A stretch of 64,000 nucleotides of DNA from Phycisphaerales bacterium (GTDB lineage Bacteria; Planctomycetota; Phycisphaerae; Phycisphaerales; UBA1924): positions 930,001-994,000 of the forward strand of contig JADJMV010000001.1 in assembly GCA_016709445.1 (NCBI GenBank), in the 5' to 3' direction. This document shows, piece by piece, positions 9,320 through 20,684 of this stretch. The position numbers were made by a program, and so were the translations under genes. The notes beneath the pieces were generated by a model. That model was not told the origin of the DNA. It worked only from the letters and a program-made list of their open reading frames with translations, and ran no database searches. How positions within the stretch are numbered: the first letter of the stretch is position 1; every line of letters begins with the position of its first letter.

Positions 9320-9389
9320 ACCGGCCCCGCCGACCGAACGATGGACCACCACGGAGCGTGACGGGCGCAGCAGCGCCGGAGCAAACGCG

Positions 9390-11621
9390 ATGAAGAAGAA
9401 CAGAATCAACCCCATCGAGCAGCACTTCGAGAAGGCCGTGCTCGGCGGCGTATCGGTCGTCCTGCTCGGCGTTGTCGCCATGCAGTTCCTCACCCAGCCC
9501 AACGCGGTGAAGTCCGGCGACAGCCCCAACCCCGTCGCGCCCGGCCAGATCTACGAGCCCATCAAGGCCAAGGCCGAAGAACTCCTCGCCCAGATGCGCA
9601 GCGTCTCGCCCGACCTCCCCGAAGTGCCCCGGCAGGACGTCGCCACCCAGTTCGCCCAGGTCTCCAGCCTCGACGCCGCAAACGCCGTCGTGACCGACAA
9701 GTTCGGAGTCAAAGCCGAAGTCCAGGTCGCCAGCATCGGCAACGACAACTCCGGCGACGCCGCCACGGCCTACGCACTGCCCGCGATCCCCGCCCCCGCC
9801 TCCCTCGCGGCCGCGTCCCACCGTGGCACCCTCAACCCCCTCGTCGTCGCCGCAAACCCCGAAATCGCCAAGCTCGTCTCCTCGACCCAGCCGTTCGACA
9901 TCGCCGCCGTCAGCATCGAGGGCCACGTCAACGGCTCAAGCCTCCGCTCCAGCCTCGAGGCCGATCCCGATGGCGACGGCCCCATGCGCCCCCTCCCCCT
10001 CTCCTGGTGGCGGGGCAATGTCGAACTCCTCGGCATCGAGGCCGAGCGACAGGAACTCGACGCCGCCGGCGCCTGGGGCGGCAACACCATCATCGCCGGT
10101 CTCCCCGGCGAGCCCTCGCTCCTCACCGAAGCCCGCAAGCCCGGCATCGCCCCAGCCGATGTCCTCCAGATCGCGCAGCAGGCCCAGGGCTTCATCCGCG
10201 ACATCGCCGAACCCGAGTTCCCCCAGACCATCGCCGGCCCCGACTGGGTCAAGCCCAGCGAGCAGCAGGAGGACTCCGGCCTCAGCGACGATCAGACCAA
10301 GATCAACCGCCTCAAGAAGCAAGTCGCCACGATGGACAGGAAGATCGCGGCCCTGACGACCCAGCGCGATGCGGTGGGCTCCGGCGGCGGCGATCCCGGG
10401 CGCGAGCAGTCCGGCGGTGGGGGCGGCGGCCGTCTCGGTGGAGGTCGTGGCCAGTCCCCCCCGACCAACACCCCCAGCACCGACCCCATCCAGAAAAAGC
10501 GTGACGCCTATCAGGCACAGATCGACGCCGCCGATCGAGAGCGTCAGCGCATCGTCGCCGATCTCGCCAAGCTCGGCGTCGATGTGGACGGCGCCCAGAC
10601 CCAGAACCAGGGCCAGGCCGAGCCGGTCAAGCCCCTCCCCTACATCCTCGACGCCGAGGACATGCCCGTCTGGGTCCACGACCTCACCGCCCAGCAAGGC
10701 AAGACCTACCGCTACCGCATCCGCGTCGTCCTGAACAACCCCCTCTTCGGCCGCGGGATCTATCTCGCCGAGTCCCAGCAGGACGCCGCCAAGAGCCCCA
10801 CGATGGAAGGGCCCTGGTCGGAGTGGACCGACCCGGTGGATCTCGAGTCCGATCGACACTACTTCGTGACCACCGCCAGCGCCGACGATGCCCTGGGCGG
10901 GGGGCCGCGGGCCTCCGTCGAGGTCTACCAGTTCTACTACGGCTACTGGCGCAAGGGCTCAACGACCCTTGAGCCCGGTGACCTGATCCACGCCCGGGCC
11001 AAGCTGCCCGACAACCTCCTCGCGTGGGACATCGACCAGCTCAAGCAGACCGGATTCCCCGGCTCAGGCCCCGGACGGACAGGGCAGCCGGCGCAGCCGG
11101 GCTTCCAGCCTGGCCGCCTCCCACCCCCCGAAAGCGATCGCGAGCGGCGGATGGGTCTCGATCCAGAATTCCAGGGCCAGCCGCGGCCCCAGGCCGGCGA
11201 CACCCCGACCGAGCTGCCCCCCGGAGCCAAGCCTCTGCCCAAGTCGATGGACCTGGATGTCCCGGCCATGCTGATCGATGTCGCGAGCGTCCCCGGATCC
11301 CAGGGCGGCTTCGAGGCCGTCCTCAGGCGGGCCGACGGGAGCCTTGTCTTCCGCGATGCCGGGGCCGACCGCTCGGGAGATCTCTACAAGCGCCTGGCCT
11401 CGAGCCCCGCGAGGGCGAGGATCAGGGCCAACCAGAACCCGATCCGGCCGCGAATCGGCCCGTACTTCCCCCGCCGATCGAGCGACGAACCCGTGATAAC
11501 TCGGGCGGCGGCGGCGGCGGTGGAGGCGGTGGCGGCTGAGGAATCGCGGAAGGAATCGTCGAAACAGGCCCCGTTGGGCTTGACCAACGGGAGGCTCGAC
11601 CTAGTATCCCCTCGCCTCTAA
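9390..11621 (+). CDS. Single-pass envelope protein of the pilM cluster, unknown function
   Basis: This 743-residue protein has one transmembrane helix at about 17-34, a Gln/Lys/Arg coiled-coil segment split by a Gly-rich insert, a domain that contains YRYRIRVVLNNPLFGRGIY and a Pro/Gly-rich C-terminus. No family is recognised. The start is ATG 9390, with GGAGC upstream; 70 bases separate it from the previous gene. The last 27 residues look unrelated to the rest and run over the rRNA promoter. A one-base shift near the five-C run at about 11467-11471 would instead give a tail ending DNSGGGGG at 11539, so the true end may be there. Confidence 0.6.
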   Translation: MKKNRINPIEQHFEKAVLGGVSVVLLGVVAMQFLTQPNAVKSGDSPNPVAPGQIYEPIKAKAEELLAQMRSVSPDLPEVPRQDVATQFAQVSSLDAANAVVTDKFGVKAEVQVASIGNDNSGDAATAYALPAIPAPASLAAASHRGTLNPLVVAANPEIAKLVSSTQPFDIAAVSIEGHVNGSSLRSSLEADPDGDGPMRPLPLSWWRGNVELLGIEAERQELDAAGAWGGNTIIAGLPGEPSLLTEARKPGIAPADVLQIAQQAQGFIRDIAEPEFPQTIAGPDWVKPSEQQEDSGLSDDQTKINRLKKQVATMDRKIAALTTQRDAVGSGGGDPGREQSGGGGGGRLGGGRGQSPPTNTPSTDPIQKKRDAYQAQIDAADRERQRIVADLAKLGVDVDGAQTQNQGQAEPVKPLPYILDAEDMPVWVHDLTAQQGKTYRYRIRVVLNNPLFGRGIYLAESQQDAAKSPTMEGPWSEWTDPVDLESDRHYFVTTASADDALGGGPRASVEVYQFYYGYWRKGSTTLEPGDLIHARAKLPDNLLAWDIDQLKQTGFPGSGPGRTGQPAQPGFQPGRLPPPESDRERRMGLDPEFQGQPRPQAGDTPTELPPGAKPLPKSMDLDVPAMLIDVASVPGSQGGFEAVLRRADGSLVFRDAGADRSGDLYKRLASSPARARIRANQNPIRPRIGPYFPRRSSDEPVITRAAAAAVEAVAAEESRKESSKQAPLGLTNGRLDLVSPRL
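11580..11607 (+). promoter_or_regulatory. Predicted rRNA operon promoter
   Basis: TTGACC at 11580-11585 and TAGTAT at 11602-11607 are separated by 16 bases, close to a standard housekeeping sigma promoter, and lie about 75 bases before the boxA. Transcription would start near 11614. This is a pattern match only. Confidence 0.45.
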
Positions 11622-11682
11622 ACGTGGCGACCGCCGGACAGCCGACGGGGGAGTTTGAGCCGGTTGATCCGGCAGAACTCCT

Positions 11683-11694
11683 AGCTCTTTGACA
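11683..11694 (+). promoter_or_regulatory. boxA-like antitermination signal in the rRNA leader
   Basis: AGCTCTTTGACA closely matches the boxA element of rRNA operons (core GCTCTTTAACA), which recruits the NusB-S10 antitermination complex. It sits in the leader directly before a long processing stem and 23S. It shows that this 23S-5S unit is transcribed from its own leader. Confidence 0.7.
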
Positions 11695-11697
11695 ACC

Positions 11698-11854
11698 GGG
11701 CAATGGCAGAAGATCGGTCCGGCGTCCGTCGCCGGGCCGAAAGAGACGAAACAAGCTGCGTCTGAGTGTTAAGTTGGCGCTTGGTCAACTCGGTCTCGGG
11801 GCAATCTCATGGAGTTCGACTTCATGGGGGCGATCCTCGGCGTCGGGTTGACGT

Positions 11855-11862
<8 letters not shown>
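11698..11862 (+). other. 5' arm of the 23S rRNA processing stem
   Basis: Four blocks in the leader are exact reverse complements of blocks after 23S, in nested order: 11698-11712 with 14696-14710, 11743-11748 with 14689-14694, 11755-11766 with 14658-14669, and 11847-11862 with 14599-14614. Together they would close a long double-stranded stalk around 23S, the usual substrate of RNase III. The inner 16-pair block includes the terminal helix of mature 23S. Confidence 0.8.
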
Positions 11863-14608
<2,746 letters not shown>

Positions 14609-14657
14609 GTCAACCAGCCGCCGCGGTGCTCCCCCTCACGGGTGAGCCCCCCGGCCG

Positions 14658-14710
14658 CTCAGACGCAGCACGGTCCCAAAGACCAAAGCGTCTCACTTCT
14701 GCCATTGCCC
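14658..14710 (+). other. 3' arm of the 23S processing stem and 23S-5S spacer
   Basis: This part of the spacer contains CTCAGACGCAGC (14658-14669), CGTCTC (14689-14694) and CTTCTGCCATTGCCC (14696-14710), each the exact reverse complement of a leader block. No tRNA is present between 23S and 5S. Confidence 0.75.
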
Positions 14711-14744
14711 TTCACCCACAGACCGTGAAAGCGGGTTGTGCGGC

Positions 14745-14853
14745 TTTCGGTGGCTATTGGATAGGGGTCACACCTGTTCCCATCCCGAACACAGAAGTTA
14801 AGCCCTCTCCGCCGATGATACTGCTTTGCGGGAAAGTAGGTTGCCGCCGTAAT
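14745..14853 (+). rRNA. rrf: 5S ribosomal RNA
   Basis: The region contains the 5S hallmarks: GGGTCACACCTGTTCCCATC, GAACACAGAAGTTAAG and a terminal helix CGGTGGC (14748-14754) with GCCGCCG. The length of about 109 bases fits. It lies 130 bases after 23S and directly before a strong terminator. Confidence 0.9.
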
Positions 14854-14854
14854 T

Positions 14855-14899
14855 CGGGCCCGATTGGGTAACTCCCAGTCGGGCCCGCTTTGCTTTTTG
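14855..14899 (+). terminator. Rho-independent terminator of the rRNA operon
   Basis: A 14-pair stem (CGGGCCCGATTGGG with CCCAGTCGGGCCCG, one G-T pair, loop TAACT) spans 14855-14887 and is followed by CTTTGCTTTTT. It sits two bases after 5S. Confidence 0.85.
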
Positions 14900-14965
14900 C
14901 CCGGGGTTCTTTACCCGGAGGTCTTTGCCCAGAGCTTTGTGCCCAGGGCTCTTTGCCCGGAACAG
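14888..14965 (+). repeat. Degenerate tandem repeat of about 15 bases
   Basis: After the terminator hairpin, five imperfect units of the form CTTTGCCCGGGG recur every 13-15 bases (for example TTGCCCGGGG, CTTTACCCGGAGG, CTTTGCCCAGAG, CTTTGTGCCCAGGG, CTTTGCCCGGAAC). They lie between the rRNA operon and the DUF2330 gene, with no obvious coding role. Confidence 0.5.
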
Positions 14966-14998
14966 GCCGCCGATCCACCCGGTATCTTCCCGTGGATC

Positions 14999-16658
14999 AT
15001 GCCCCGCCGAGCGACCCAACTCCTCCTCGCCTGCCTGGCCCTCCTCCCCCAGCCCGCCGCACGCGCCGACGGCAAGGCCTTCTCCATCTCCACTCTCCCC
15101 CCGACCATGCCCGACCAGCGGGCCCTGATCGTCTGGGACGGCGCCACCGAGACCCTCGCGATCGACACCACCATCGAAGGCCCCGACGCCGCCACCGCCT
15201 GGGTCGTCCCCGTCCCTGCCGAGCCCGAGGTCTTCGAGGTCGATCCCGGCCTCTTCCCGACGCTCCAGTTCGTGTTTCAGCCGCGGGTGATCGACAGCGC
15301 GCCGATGCGGCTCAACAGCGTCATCCTGGTTTGGATCGCGTGCATGCTCTTCCTCGCCGCCTGGGTGAGCGCCAAGAACAGGCCCGGGTTGAGCCGCAGC
15401 CTTTCCGTAATTCTCGTCCTGGGAGCAATGGGGCTTGGCACGCTAATGCTCTTGCCCGCGCTTGGCAAGCCCCGCGGCCTTGCCTCAGCGCCCCTCGCTG
15501 AACCGGAATCTCCCCTCGTCGCCCGCCGCCAGGTCGGCCTCTACGACGTCGCCACACTCCACGGCCCCGATGCCGGCGGCATCGTCTCCTGGCTTGCCGC
15601 CCAGGGCTTCCCGATCGACGCGCCCTCCCGCAAGGCGATCGACGCGTATGTCGCCGACGGCTGGTGGTTCGTGGCCTCGCGCCTGACTCCCCCCGCCGAG
15701 GCCCATGCGAGCGACACCGCGCCCCTCGCCCCGCATCCCCTCGGCCTCCGCTTCGCCGCCCCCAAGGCCGTCTACCCCATGCGCCTCACCGGCGCCCAGG
15801 GCCGGGACCTCCGCGTCGATCTCTTCCTCTTCGCCGACCAGATGGCCCGCACGCCCGGGTTCCAGATCCGCCGCTGCGCCGCAGCCGAGCTGCTCCCGCC
15901 CCGCGACACGAGCGACGACCGGCGCATCCCGCGAGCCTACCGCCCCCGCCCCTCCGAGAACGTCCTCGTCGGCCAGGAGCAACTCCGCGCCCTCGTCAAT
16001 CAACTCCCCACCGCCACCCGCCTTTCCGCCACGCTCACCCCGGCGCAGATGCCGTGACGTCTGGCTCGAGTGGGGTCCGCCCGAGCCGACGGGCAACTCC
16101 GTCATCAGCGCCGCCCGCGCGATCGGGCGGGCGACGACCACATGGAGCACTCTCCTGGTCGTCGGCAGCCTCGTGATGCTGGCCGCCTGGCGGCGGACCA
16201 CCCCGGCCCGCGTTGTCACTCGCATCGCGCTGATCACGATGGTCCTTCTGCCCGCCGGCGCCGGGTTCGCGGTGTGGATCTCCGATCCCGGCGTGCGCTC
16301 CAGCGTCTCGTCGAACCGGTACGACTACCGCCTGGATGAACTCCATTGGCAGCTTGCATCCATGTTCTGGGACCGCATCGAGGCCGACCCCGCCTGGGCC
16401 GCGTGCCTCGACCCCGACTCCGCCGAGCAGGTCTGCCGCGAGCTGCTGTCGAGCGCGTGGCGGGACACATTCGAGCAGCCCTCGGGCGAGTGGCGTAACG
16501 GGTTGCTCGGCACGGCGATGCGGGAAGCCCGCGAGCCCGGCGCGTATCGCATCTGGCAGGAGGATGGCGCGGTCTGGTTCGCCACCTGCGACATCGCCGG
16601 GCAGGAAACCGCCACCCGCATCTGGACGCAGCCCCGCGACCAGCCCGAGGGCGACTGA
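14999..16658 (+). CDS. DUF2330-like membrane protein (frameshifted as sequenced)
   Basis: The protein starts with a signal peptide ending near ARADG and continues with QRALIVWDGATETLAIDTTIEG and AAWVVPVP-like segments typical of DUF2330 proteins, whose role is unknown. Transmembrane helices follow at about residues 103-121 and 130-150, and another pair near the C-terminus. The frame breaks at 16053-16055. Dropping one C turns AQMP-stop into AQMRDVWLEWGPPEP, and the protein then runs on for about 200 residues to 16658, giving about 552 in all. The start ATG 14999 was chosen because it begins the signal peptide. The first-half stop at 16057 is therefore probably artificial. Confidence 0.65.
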
Positions 16659-16728
16659 AGGCCGCATCGACTACGATCCCCCGTCGGACCGCCGCAGCCT
16701 CGGTCCACCGAGCGGAAGGAGCCCCACC

Positions 16729-17436
16729 ATGACCACCACCGCCCAAACCCACCTCTACGACGAGGGCGCTGAAGACCTCCTCGGCACCGACCAGGCCGCC
16801 GATCGCGTCACCCTCCTCCCCGGAGAGCAGGGACGCCTCGAGCCCGGACGCCGCATCCGCATCCTCTGGGGCCAGGACATGCTCCTCGACGCCCTCGACG
16901 GCAAGTACCGCTCGATCATCTGCGCCGTCAACGACCACGACAACACCCACGGCATCATCGCCCAGCTCGTCAACCTCATCACCACCAGCCAGTGGAGCGT
17001 CCCCAGCGTCACCTCCTACGCCCGCATGTTCCACGACTCCGTCGCCGTCCACGCCGCCCACGACAAGGAGCCCTACGTCCTCAAGTACGACCTCGACTCC
17101 GTCCTGGTCCTCGCGCTCCTCCGCCCCCGCGGCCGCGAACACTTCACGCTCGACGACCTCTCCCGCGGCTTCCGCACCATCGCCAAGATGATCCAGGGCC
17201 GCCCCGAGCGCCGCCCCGTCGCCAGCGTCTCCTTCCTCGGCGCCCGCTCCAACAAGCTCGTGGGCTCCGACGGCGCCGAGCCCAGCTTCGAGAGCGTCCT
17301 CAGCGCCATGTACGAGTCCGGCTTCCGGGGCGACGTCTTCCCCAGCCCCGGCATGTGGCAGTTCGGCCATGTCGGCGTCTTCCCCAGCTATCCCTTCCCG
17401 CAGAGCCTCGAACGCATGCGCGCCGGAAGCTCCTGA
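16729..17436 (+). CDS. Conserved-looking cytoplasmic protein, function unknown
   Basis: I do not recognise this 235-residue protein. It has no signal or membrane segment. Notable stretches are RIRILWGQDMLLDALDGKY, YVLKYDLDSVLVLALLRPRG and a C-terminus rich in Phe, Pro and Gly (VFPSPGMWQFGHVGVFPSYPFP). The ATG at 16729 follows GGAAGGAG by seven bases. It is the first of a run of small soluble genes (DUF1905 protein, DinB) in the same direction and ends 16 bases before the next start. Confidence 0.65.
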   Translation: MTTTAQTHLYDEGAEDLLGTDQAADRVTLLPGEQGRLEPGRRIRILWGQDMLLDALDGKYRSIICAVNDHDNTHGIIAQLVNLITTSQWSVPSVTSYARMFHDSVAVHAAHDKEPYVLKYDLDSVLVLALLRPRGREHFTLDDLSRGFRTIAKMIQGRPERRPVASVSFLGARSNKLVGSDGAEPSFESVLSAMYESGFRGDVFPSPGMWQFGHVGVFPSYPFPQSLERMRAGSS

Positions 17437-17452
17437 TCCGCGACACCATCCC

Positions 17453-17896
17453 ATGAAGCGCTTCAGCACCCGCATCAAGCAGGACGATGGCTCCGCGGGC
17501 TGCGGCATCGAGCTGCCATTCGACCCGAAGGAAGCCTTCGGCAAGGTCCGCGCCCCCGTCGTCGCCACCTTCAACGGCTATTCCTACCGCACGACGGTCT
17601 GCGCCATGGAGGGCTCCTACTGGATCCCCCTCGCCCGCAAGCACCGAGAGGGCGCCAAGGTCGAGGCCGGCCAGAAGGTCACCGTCACCCTCGAACTCGA
17701 CGACAAGCCCCGGGTGGTCGAGGTCCCCAAAGACCTCGCCCTCGCCCTCGCCAAAGACCGCAAGGCCCGCGACGCCTGGAACGCCCTGAGCTATACCCAC
17801 CAACGCGAGCACGCCGAAGCCATCACCGGCGCCAAGAAACCCGAGACCCGCGCCCGCCGCGTCGCCAAGGCGCTCGAGATGCTGCGAGACCACTAA
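17453..17896 (+). CDS. YdeI/OmdA-type protein with DUF1905 domain
   Basis: This 147-residue protein matches the two-part YdeI/OmpD-associated layout. Residues about 1-95 are a DUF1905 beta-barrel (KVRAPVVATFNGYSYRTTV, YWIPLARKHR, VTVTLELDDKPR) and residues about 100-145 are the helical OmdA-like tail (AWNALSYTHQREHAEAI, followed by TRARRVAKALEML). Members are linked to stress or bacteriocin protection, but the mechanism is unknown. It starts 16 bases after the previous gene. Confidence 0.75.
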   Translation: MKRFSTRIKQDDGSAGCGIELPFDPKEAFGKVRAPVVATFNGYSYRTTVCAMEGSYWIPLARKHREGAKVEAGQKVTVTLELDDKPRVVEVPKDLALALAKDRKARDAWNALSYTHQREHAEAITGAKKPETRARRVAKALEMLRDH

Positions 17897-17989
17897 CATC
17901 CGCCCACGCCGCAACCGATCACCGCTCGCCCGCCTCCGCACCATTCGCGTCTCCGCGTGCGGGTTCTCGGCCATGAGGTAGAATCTCCA

Positions 17990-18522
17990 ATGGAGACGAA
18001 CCCCGTGCGCATCGACCGCCTCATCGAGCGAATGGACCGCTTCTCCTCGGTCCTCCCCGCCCTCGTCTCGGGCCTCGGCCCCGAAGAAGCCCTCTGGCGA
18101 CCCAACGACACGACCTGGTCCATCCTCGAGATCGTCTGCCACCTCGCCGACGAAGAATCCTCCGATTTCCGCCCCGCCTCCAGCGCACCCTCGCCGACCC
18201 CCAACAGCCCTGGGACCCGATCGACCCCGAGGGCTGGGCCGTCGCCCGCCGCTACCGCGAGGCCGATCTCGAGGACGCGGCCGCCCGCTTCGTCGCCGAG
18301 CGTCACCGCTCCGTCGTCTGGCTGATGAGCCTCGCCAAGGTCGATTGGAACCGCGCCTACCACCACCCCAAGCTCGGTTCGCTCCGCGCCGGCGACCTCC
18401 TCGCCGCTTGGGCCGCCCACGACGCCCTCCACCTCCGCCAGATCGCCAAGCGCATGCACGAACTCGCCTCGCACGACGCGCCGGGCTTCGACGCCGCCTA
18501 CGCGGGCGAGTGGCGCGCGTAA
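17990..18522 (+). CDS. DinB-like metal-dependent protein (frameshifted as sequenced)
   Basis: The protein shows the DinB four-helix-bundle signatures WSILEIVCHLADEE near residues 43-56 and LAAWAAHDALHLRQIAKRM near the C-terminus; their histidines would form the usual three-His metal site. The frame is lost at the four-C run at 18172-18175. Adding one C restores DFRPRLQRTLADPQQPWDP and joins the halves into about 177 residues. DinB-family members include thiol transferases and hydrolases, so the substrate cannot be predicted. ATG 17990 was chosen over the upstream GTG 17957 because the protein aligns from RIDRLIERMD. Confidence 0.7.
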
Positions 18523-18556
18523 TCCACTCCAGCCCGCGCACAGGTACCATGCCCCC

Positions 18557-19444
18557 ATGCACAGCCCCATGGGCTCCCGCACCACATGGCTCTGGCTCTT
18601 CGTCGCCTCGCTCGGCGCCATGGCCCTCCTCGGCGTCCTCGCCCTCCTCACACCGGGTGTCCCCCACGAAGAAGAGCTGCTCGCGACCAGCGCCATCCTC
18701 ACCGCCTACAGCCTCCTCGGACTCGTCGCCACATTCGCCATTGCCAAGGGGCCCCTGCCCGCCGTCTCCTGGGCGGCCGTCGGCCTGCTGGCCCTCAGCC
18801 TCTGCGCCTGGCTCACACTCGTCTGGTTCGATAACGCGATGGGCTGGTGGATCCGGGAACTCATCGCCAAGCTCTCGACCACCGCCACGGTCCTCGGCGT
18901 GCTCGGGCTCCACGCCGTGCTCCTCCTGCTCGTCCGTGTCGCCCGTCGCCTCAGCGTCGCCGTCCGCACCGGCACCATCGCCGCCGCCTGCCTCGGCGCC
19001 CTGCTCGCCCTCGGCATGATGTGGGAGATCAGCCCGCTCCTCGACGACAGCCTCACCGGCCGCGTCGCAGCCGCGCTGCTGATTCCCGCCGCACTCGGCA
19101 CGATCGCCGTCCCCGTCCTCGCGCGGATCGACGTCGTCGCCCGGCGCGACTCGCAGGAGGACAGCCTCGATCGGTTCGTCCCCGTCACAATCCGCTGCCC
19201 GCGCTGCGACCTCGAGCGCACCTCCCCCGCCAACCGCAAGAGCACCTGCCAAGGCTGCGGCCTCGAGGCCACCATCACCCTCACCGAGCCCCGATGCGCC
19301 TGCGGCTACCTGCTCTACGGCCTCCCCAGTCCGCTCTGTCCCGAGTGCGGGCGCACCGTCCCCGAGGCCCGGCGGTGGGGGGCTGGAGCGCCGCCGATCC
19401 ATCCACCCGCGCCGCAGACGCCAAGTGCCCATCAAGAAGAATGA
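18557..19444 (+). CDS. Multi-pass membrane protein with C-terminal zinc ribbons
   Basis: This 295-residue protein has five or six hydrophobic helices (about 10-30, 43-63, 70-90, 108-128, 137-155, 172-192), followed by a cytosolic tail with two zinc-ribbon-like units: CPRCDLERT...CQGCG and CACGYLLYGLPSPLCPECGR. The second unit is a common ending of planctomycete membrane proteins. Function is unknown. It begins 34 bases after the DinB gene. Confidence 0.6.
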   Translation: MHSPMGSRTTWLWLFVASLGAMALLGVLALLTPGVPHEEELLATSAILTAYSLLGLVATFAIAKGPLPAVSWAAVGLLALSLCAWLTLVWFDNAMGWWIRELIAKLSTTATVLGVLGLHAVLLLLVRVARRLSVAVRTGTIAAACLGALLALGMMWEISPLLDDSLTGRVAAALLIPAALGTIAVPVLARIDVVARRDSQEDSLDRFVPVTIRCPRCDLERTSPANRKSTCQGCGLEATITLTEPRCACGYLLYGLPSPLCPECGRTVPEARRWGAGAPPIHPPAPQTPSAHQEE

Positions 19445-19496
19445 ACAACCCGAAGAATCGCCCGCGAGCCTGCCCCGAACTCTGTAGCATCGGCGC

Positions 19497-20540
19497 ATGC
19501 GTGCCTGCTCGCTACGGCGACTCGTCCCGATCTGCGCGTGCCTCTCTCTGTGCACGCCCGGCCCCGCCGCCGCGCAGAGCGATCCGCCCCAGGGCCTCAC
19601 GCCCGGCGCCCGCTCCATCCTCAGCGCTCACAATTGCTACCCCTACCAGGGGCTCTGGTCCGACCGGATCGACCGCGCCCTGGCCACCGGCACGCCAGTC
19701 TCGATCGAGCAGGACCTCTGCTGGGTCGAAGACCCCGCCACGCACGAGCACCACTCGCGCGTTGCCCACGGCGAGCCCTACACCGGCGCCGAGCCCACGC
19801 TCAAGGCCCACTTCTTCGAGCGCGTCGGCCCGATCGTGGAGGGCGCTCTCGCCTCGGGCGACCAGTCCGCCTGGCCGATCATCATCCTCGACCTCGACGT
19901 GAAGGACAATTCCCGCGCCCACGTCGAGGCCATCCGCGACGCGTTGCTCGAGTATGAACCCTGGCTCACCACCGCCGAGCGCACCGAGAGCATGACGCCC
20001 CGGCAGCCCCTCACACGCGCCCCCGTCCTCGTGCTCCTCGCTGGCGACGGCCCGCAGCAGGCCGTCTTCTACGACGATGTCCCCGTCGGGGAGCCCCTCA
20101 TCGCGTTCGCCCGCGCCCGCGGCAACGCCCCTCCCAAAGGCGCCGACGAGGCCGGATTCCCTCCCGAGAGCCTGCTCACGCAGCCGGCCGACAACTTCCA
20201 CCGCTGGTGGAACAATGCCTGGCACATCGTCGAAGCCGGCGGCTGCCCCAACGCCGGCGACTGGACCGAGTCCGACGACGCACGCCTCCACGCCCTCGTC
20301 GCTCGCGCCCACGACCTCGGCTACTTCATCCGCTTCTACACCATCGACGGGTGCTCCCCGGCCGAGTGCGCGCTGCGGGGCTGGGGCAAGAGCTACAACA
20401 CCGGCTCCCCCGAGGCCGCCGACACCCGCTGGCGGGCATGCATCAAGGCCGGCGTCGACTTCATCGCCACCGACGACTACGAAGGCCTGGCTAGCGCGCT
20501 GCACGAGCCCTCGACCCGTGGGCAGGCCGCCGGAGACTGA
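19497..20540 (+). CDS. Secreted PI-PLC/GDPD-superfamily phosphodiesterase-like protein
   Basis: A signal peptide (residues 1 to about 26, ending AAAQ) precedes a TIM-barrel type domain. LSAHNCYPYQG and TPVSIEQDLCW carry the first His and the Glu-x-Asp of the PI-PLC/glycerophosphodiesterase superfamily, and IIILDLDVKDN supplies a later acidic metal ligand. The C-terminal part (FIATDDYEGLASAL) fits the last barrel strand. A phosphodiester substrate such as a lipid headgroup is likely but unproven. The protein is probably periplasmic or secreted. Confidence 0.7.
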   Translation: MRACSLRRLVPICACLSLCTPGPAAAQSDPPQGLTPGARSILSAHNCYPYQGLWSDRIDRALATGTPVSIEQDLCWVEDPATHEHHSRVAHGEPYTGAEPTLKAHFFERVGPIVEGALASGDQSAWPIIILDLDVKDNSRAHVEAIRDALLEYEPWLTTAERTESMTPRQPLTRAPVLVLLAGDGPQQAVFYDDVPVGEPLIAFARARGNAPPKGADEAGFPPESLLTQPADNFHRWWNNAWHIVEAGGCPNAGDWTESDDARLHALVARAHDLGYFIRFYTIDGCSPAECALRGWGKSYNTGSPEAADTRWRACIKAGVDFIATDDYEGLASALHEPSTRGQAAGD

Positions 20541-20557
20541 GCGCCCTCTGGCGCTCA
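20538..20557 (+). terminator. Weak hairpin at the end of the phosphodiesterase gene
   Basis: An eight-pair stem TGAGCGCC/GGCGCTCA with loop CTCT includes the stop codon and is followed by ATTCATCCC rather than a T run, so any termination would be inefficient or Rho-assisted. Confidence 0.4.
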
Positions 20558-20620
20558 TTCATCCCTCAGACATGCGGAATCCGCGGCGTTTCCCCGCCGC
20601 CCGCCCCCTTGCACCGCGCC

Positions 20621-20667
20621 GTAGCCCGCGCTACACTCAACGAGCCATTGTTGTAGCCTGCGCTACA
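20621..20667 (+). promoter_or_regulatory. Two MntR/DtxR-like palindromic operators before mntH
   Basis: GTAGCCCGCGCTAC (20621-20634) and TGTAGCCTGCGCTACA (20652-20667) are near-identical palindromes with centres 32 bases apart. They resemble the manganese-regulator box known from E. coli mntH (ATAGC-N4-GCTAT form). They occupy the only intergenic space before the NRAMP gene, so metal-dependent repression of this transporter is the natural reading. The regulator is not identified. Confidence 0.6.
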
Positions 20668-20684
20668 TTTCCGGAGTCTCCCCC

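Noticed and set aside
7655..9529. Long open frames antisense to the pilM cluster
   Set aside because: High GC leaves long open frames on the opposite strand. These have skewed low-complexity composition and no domain, whereas the plus-strand genes have starts, overlaps and PilM motifs.
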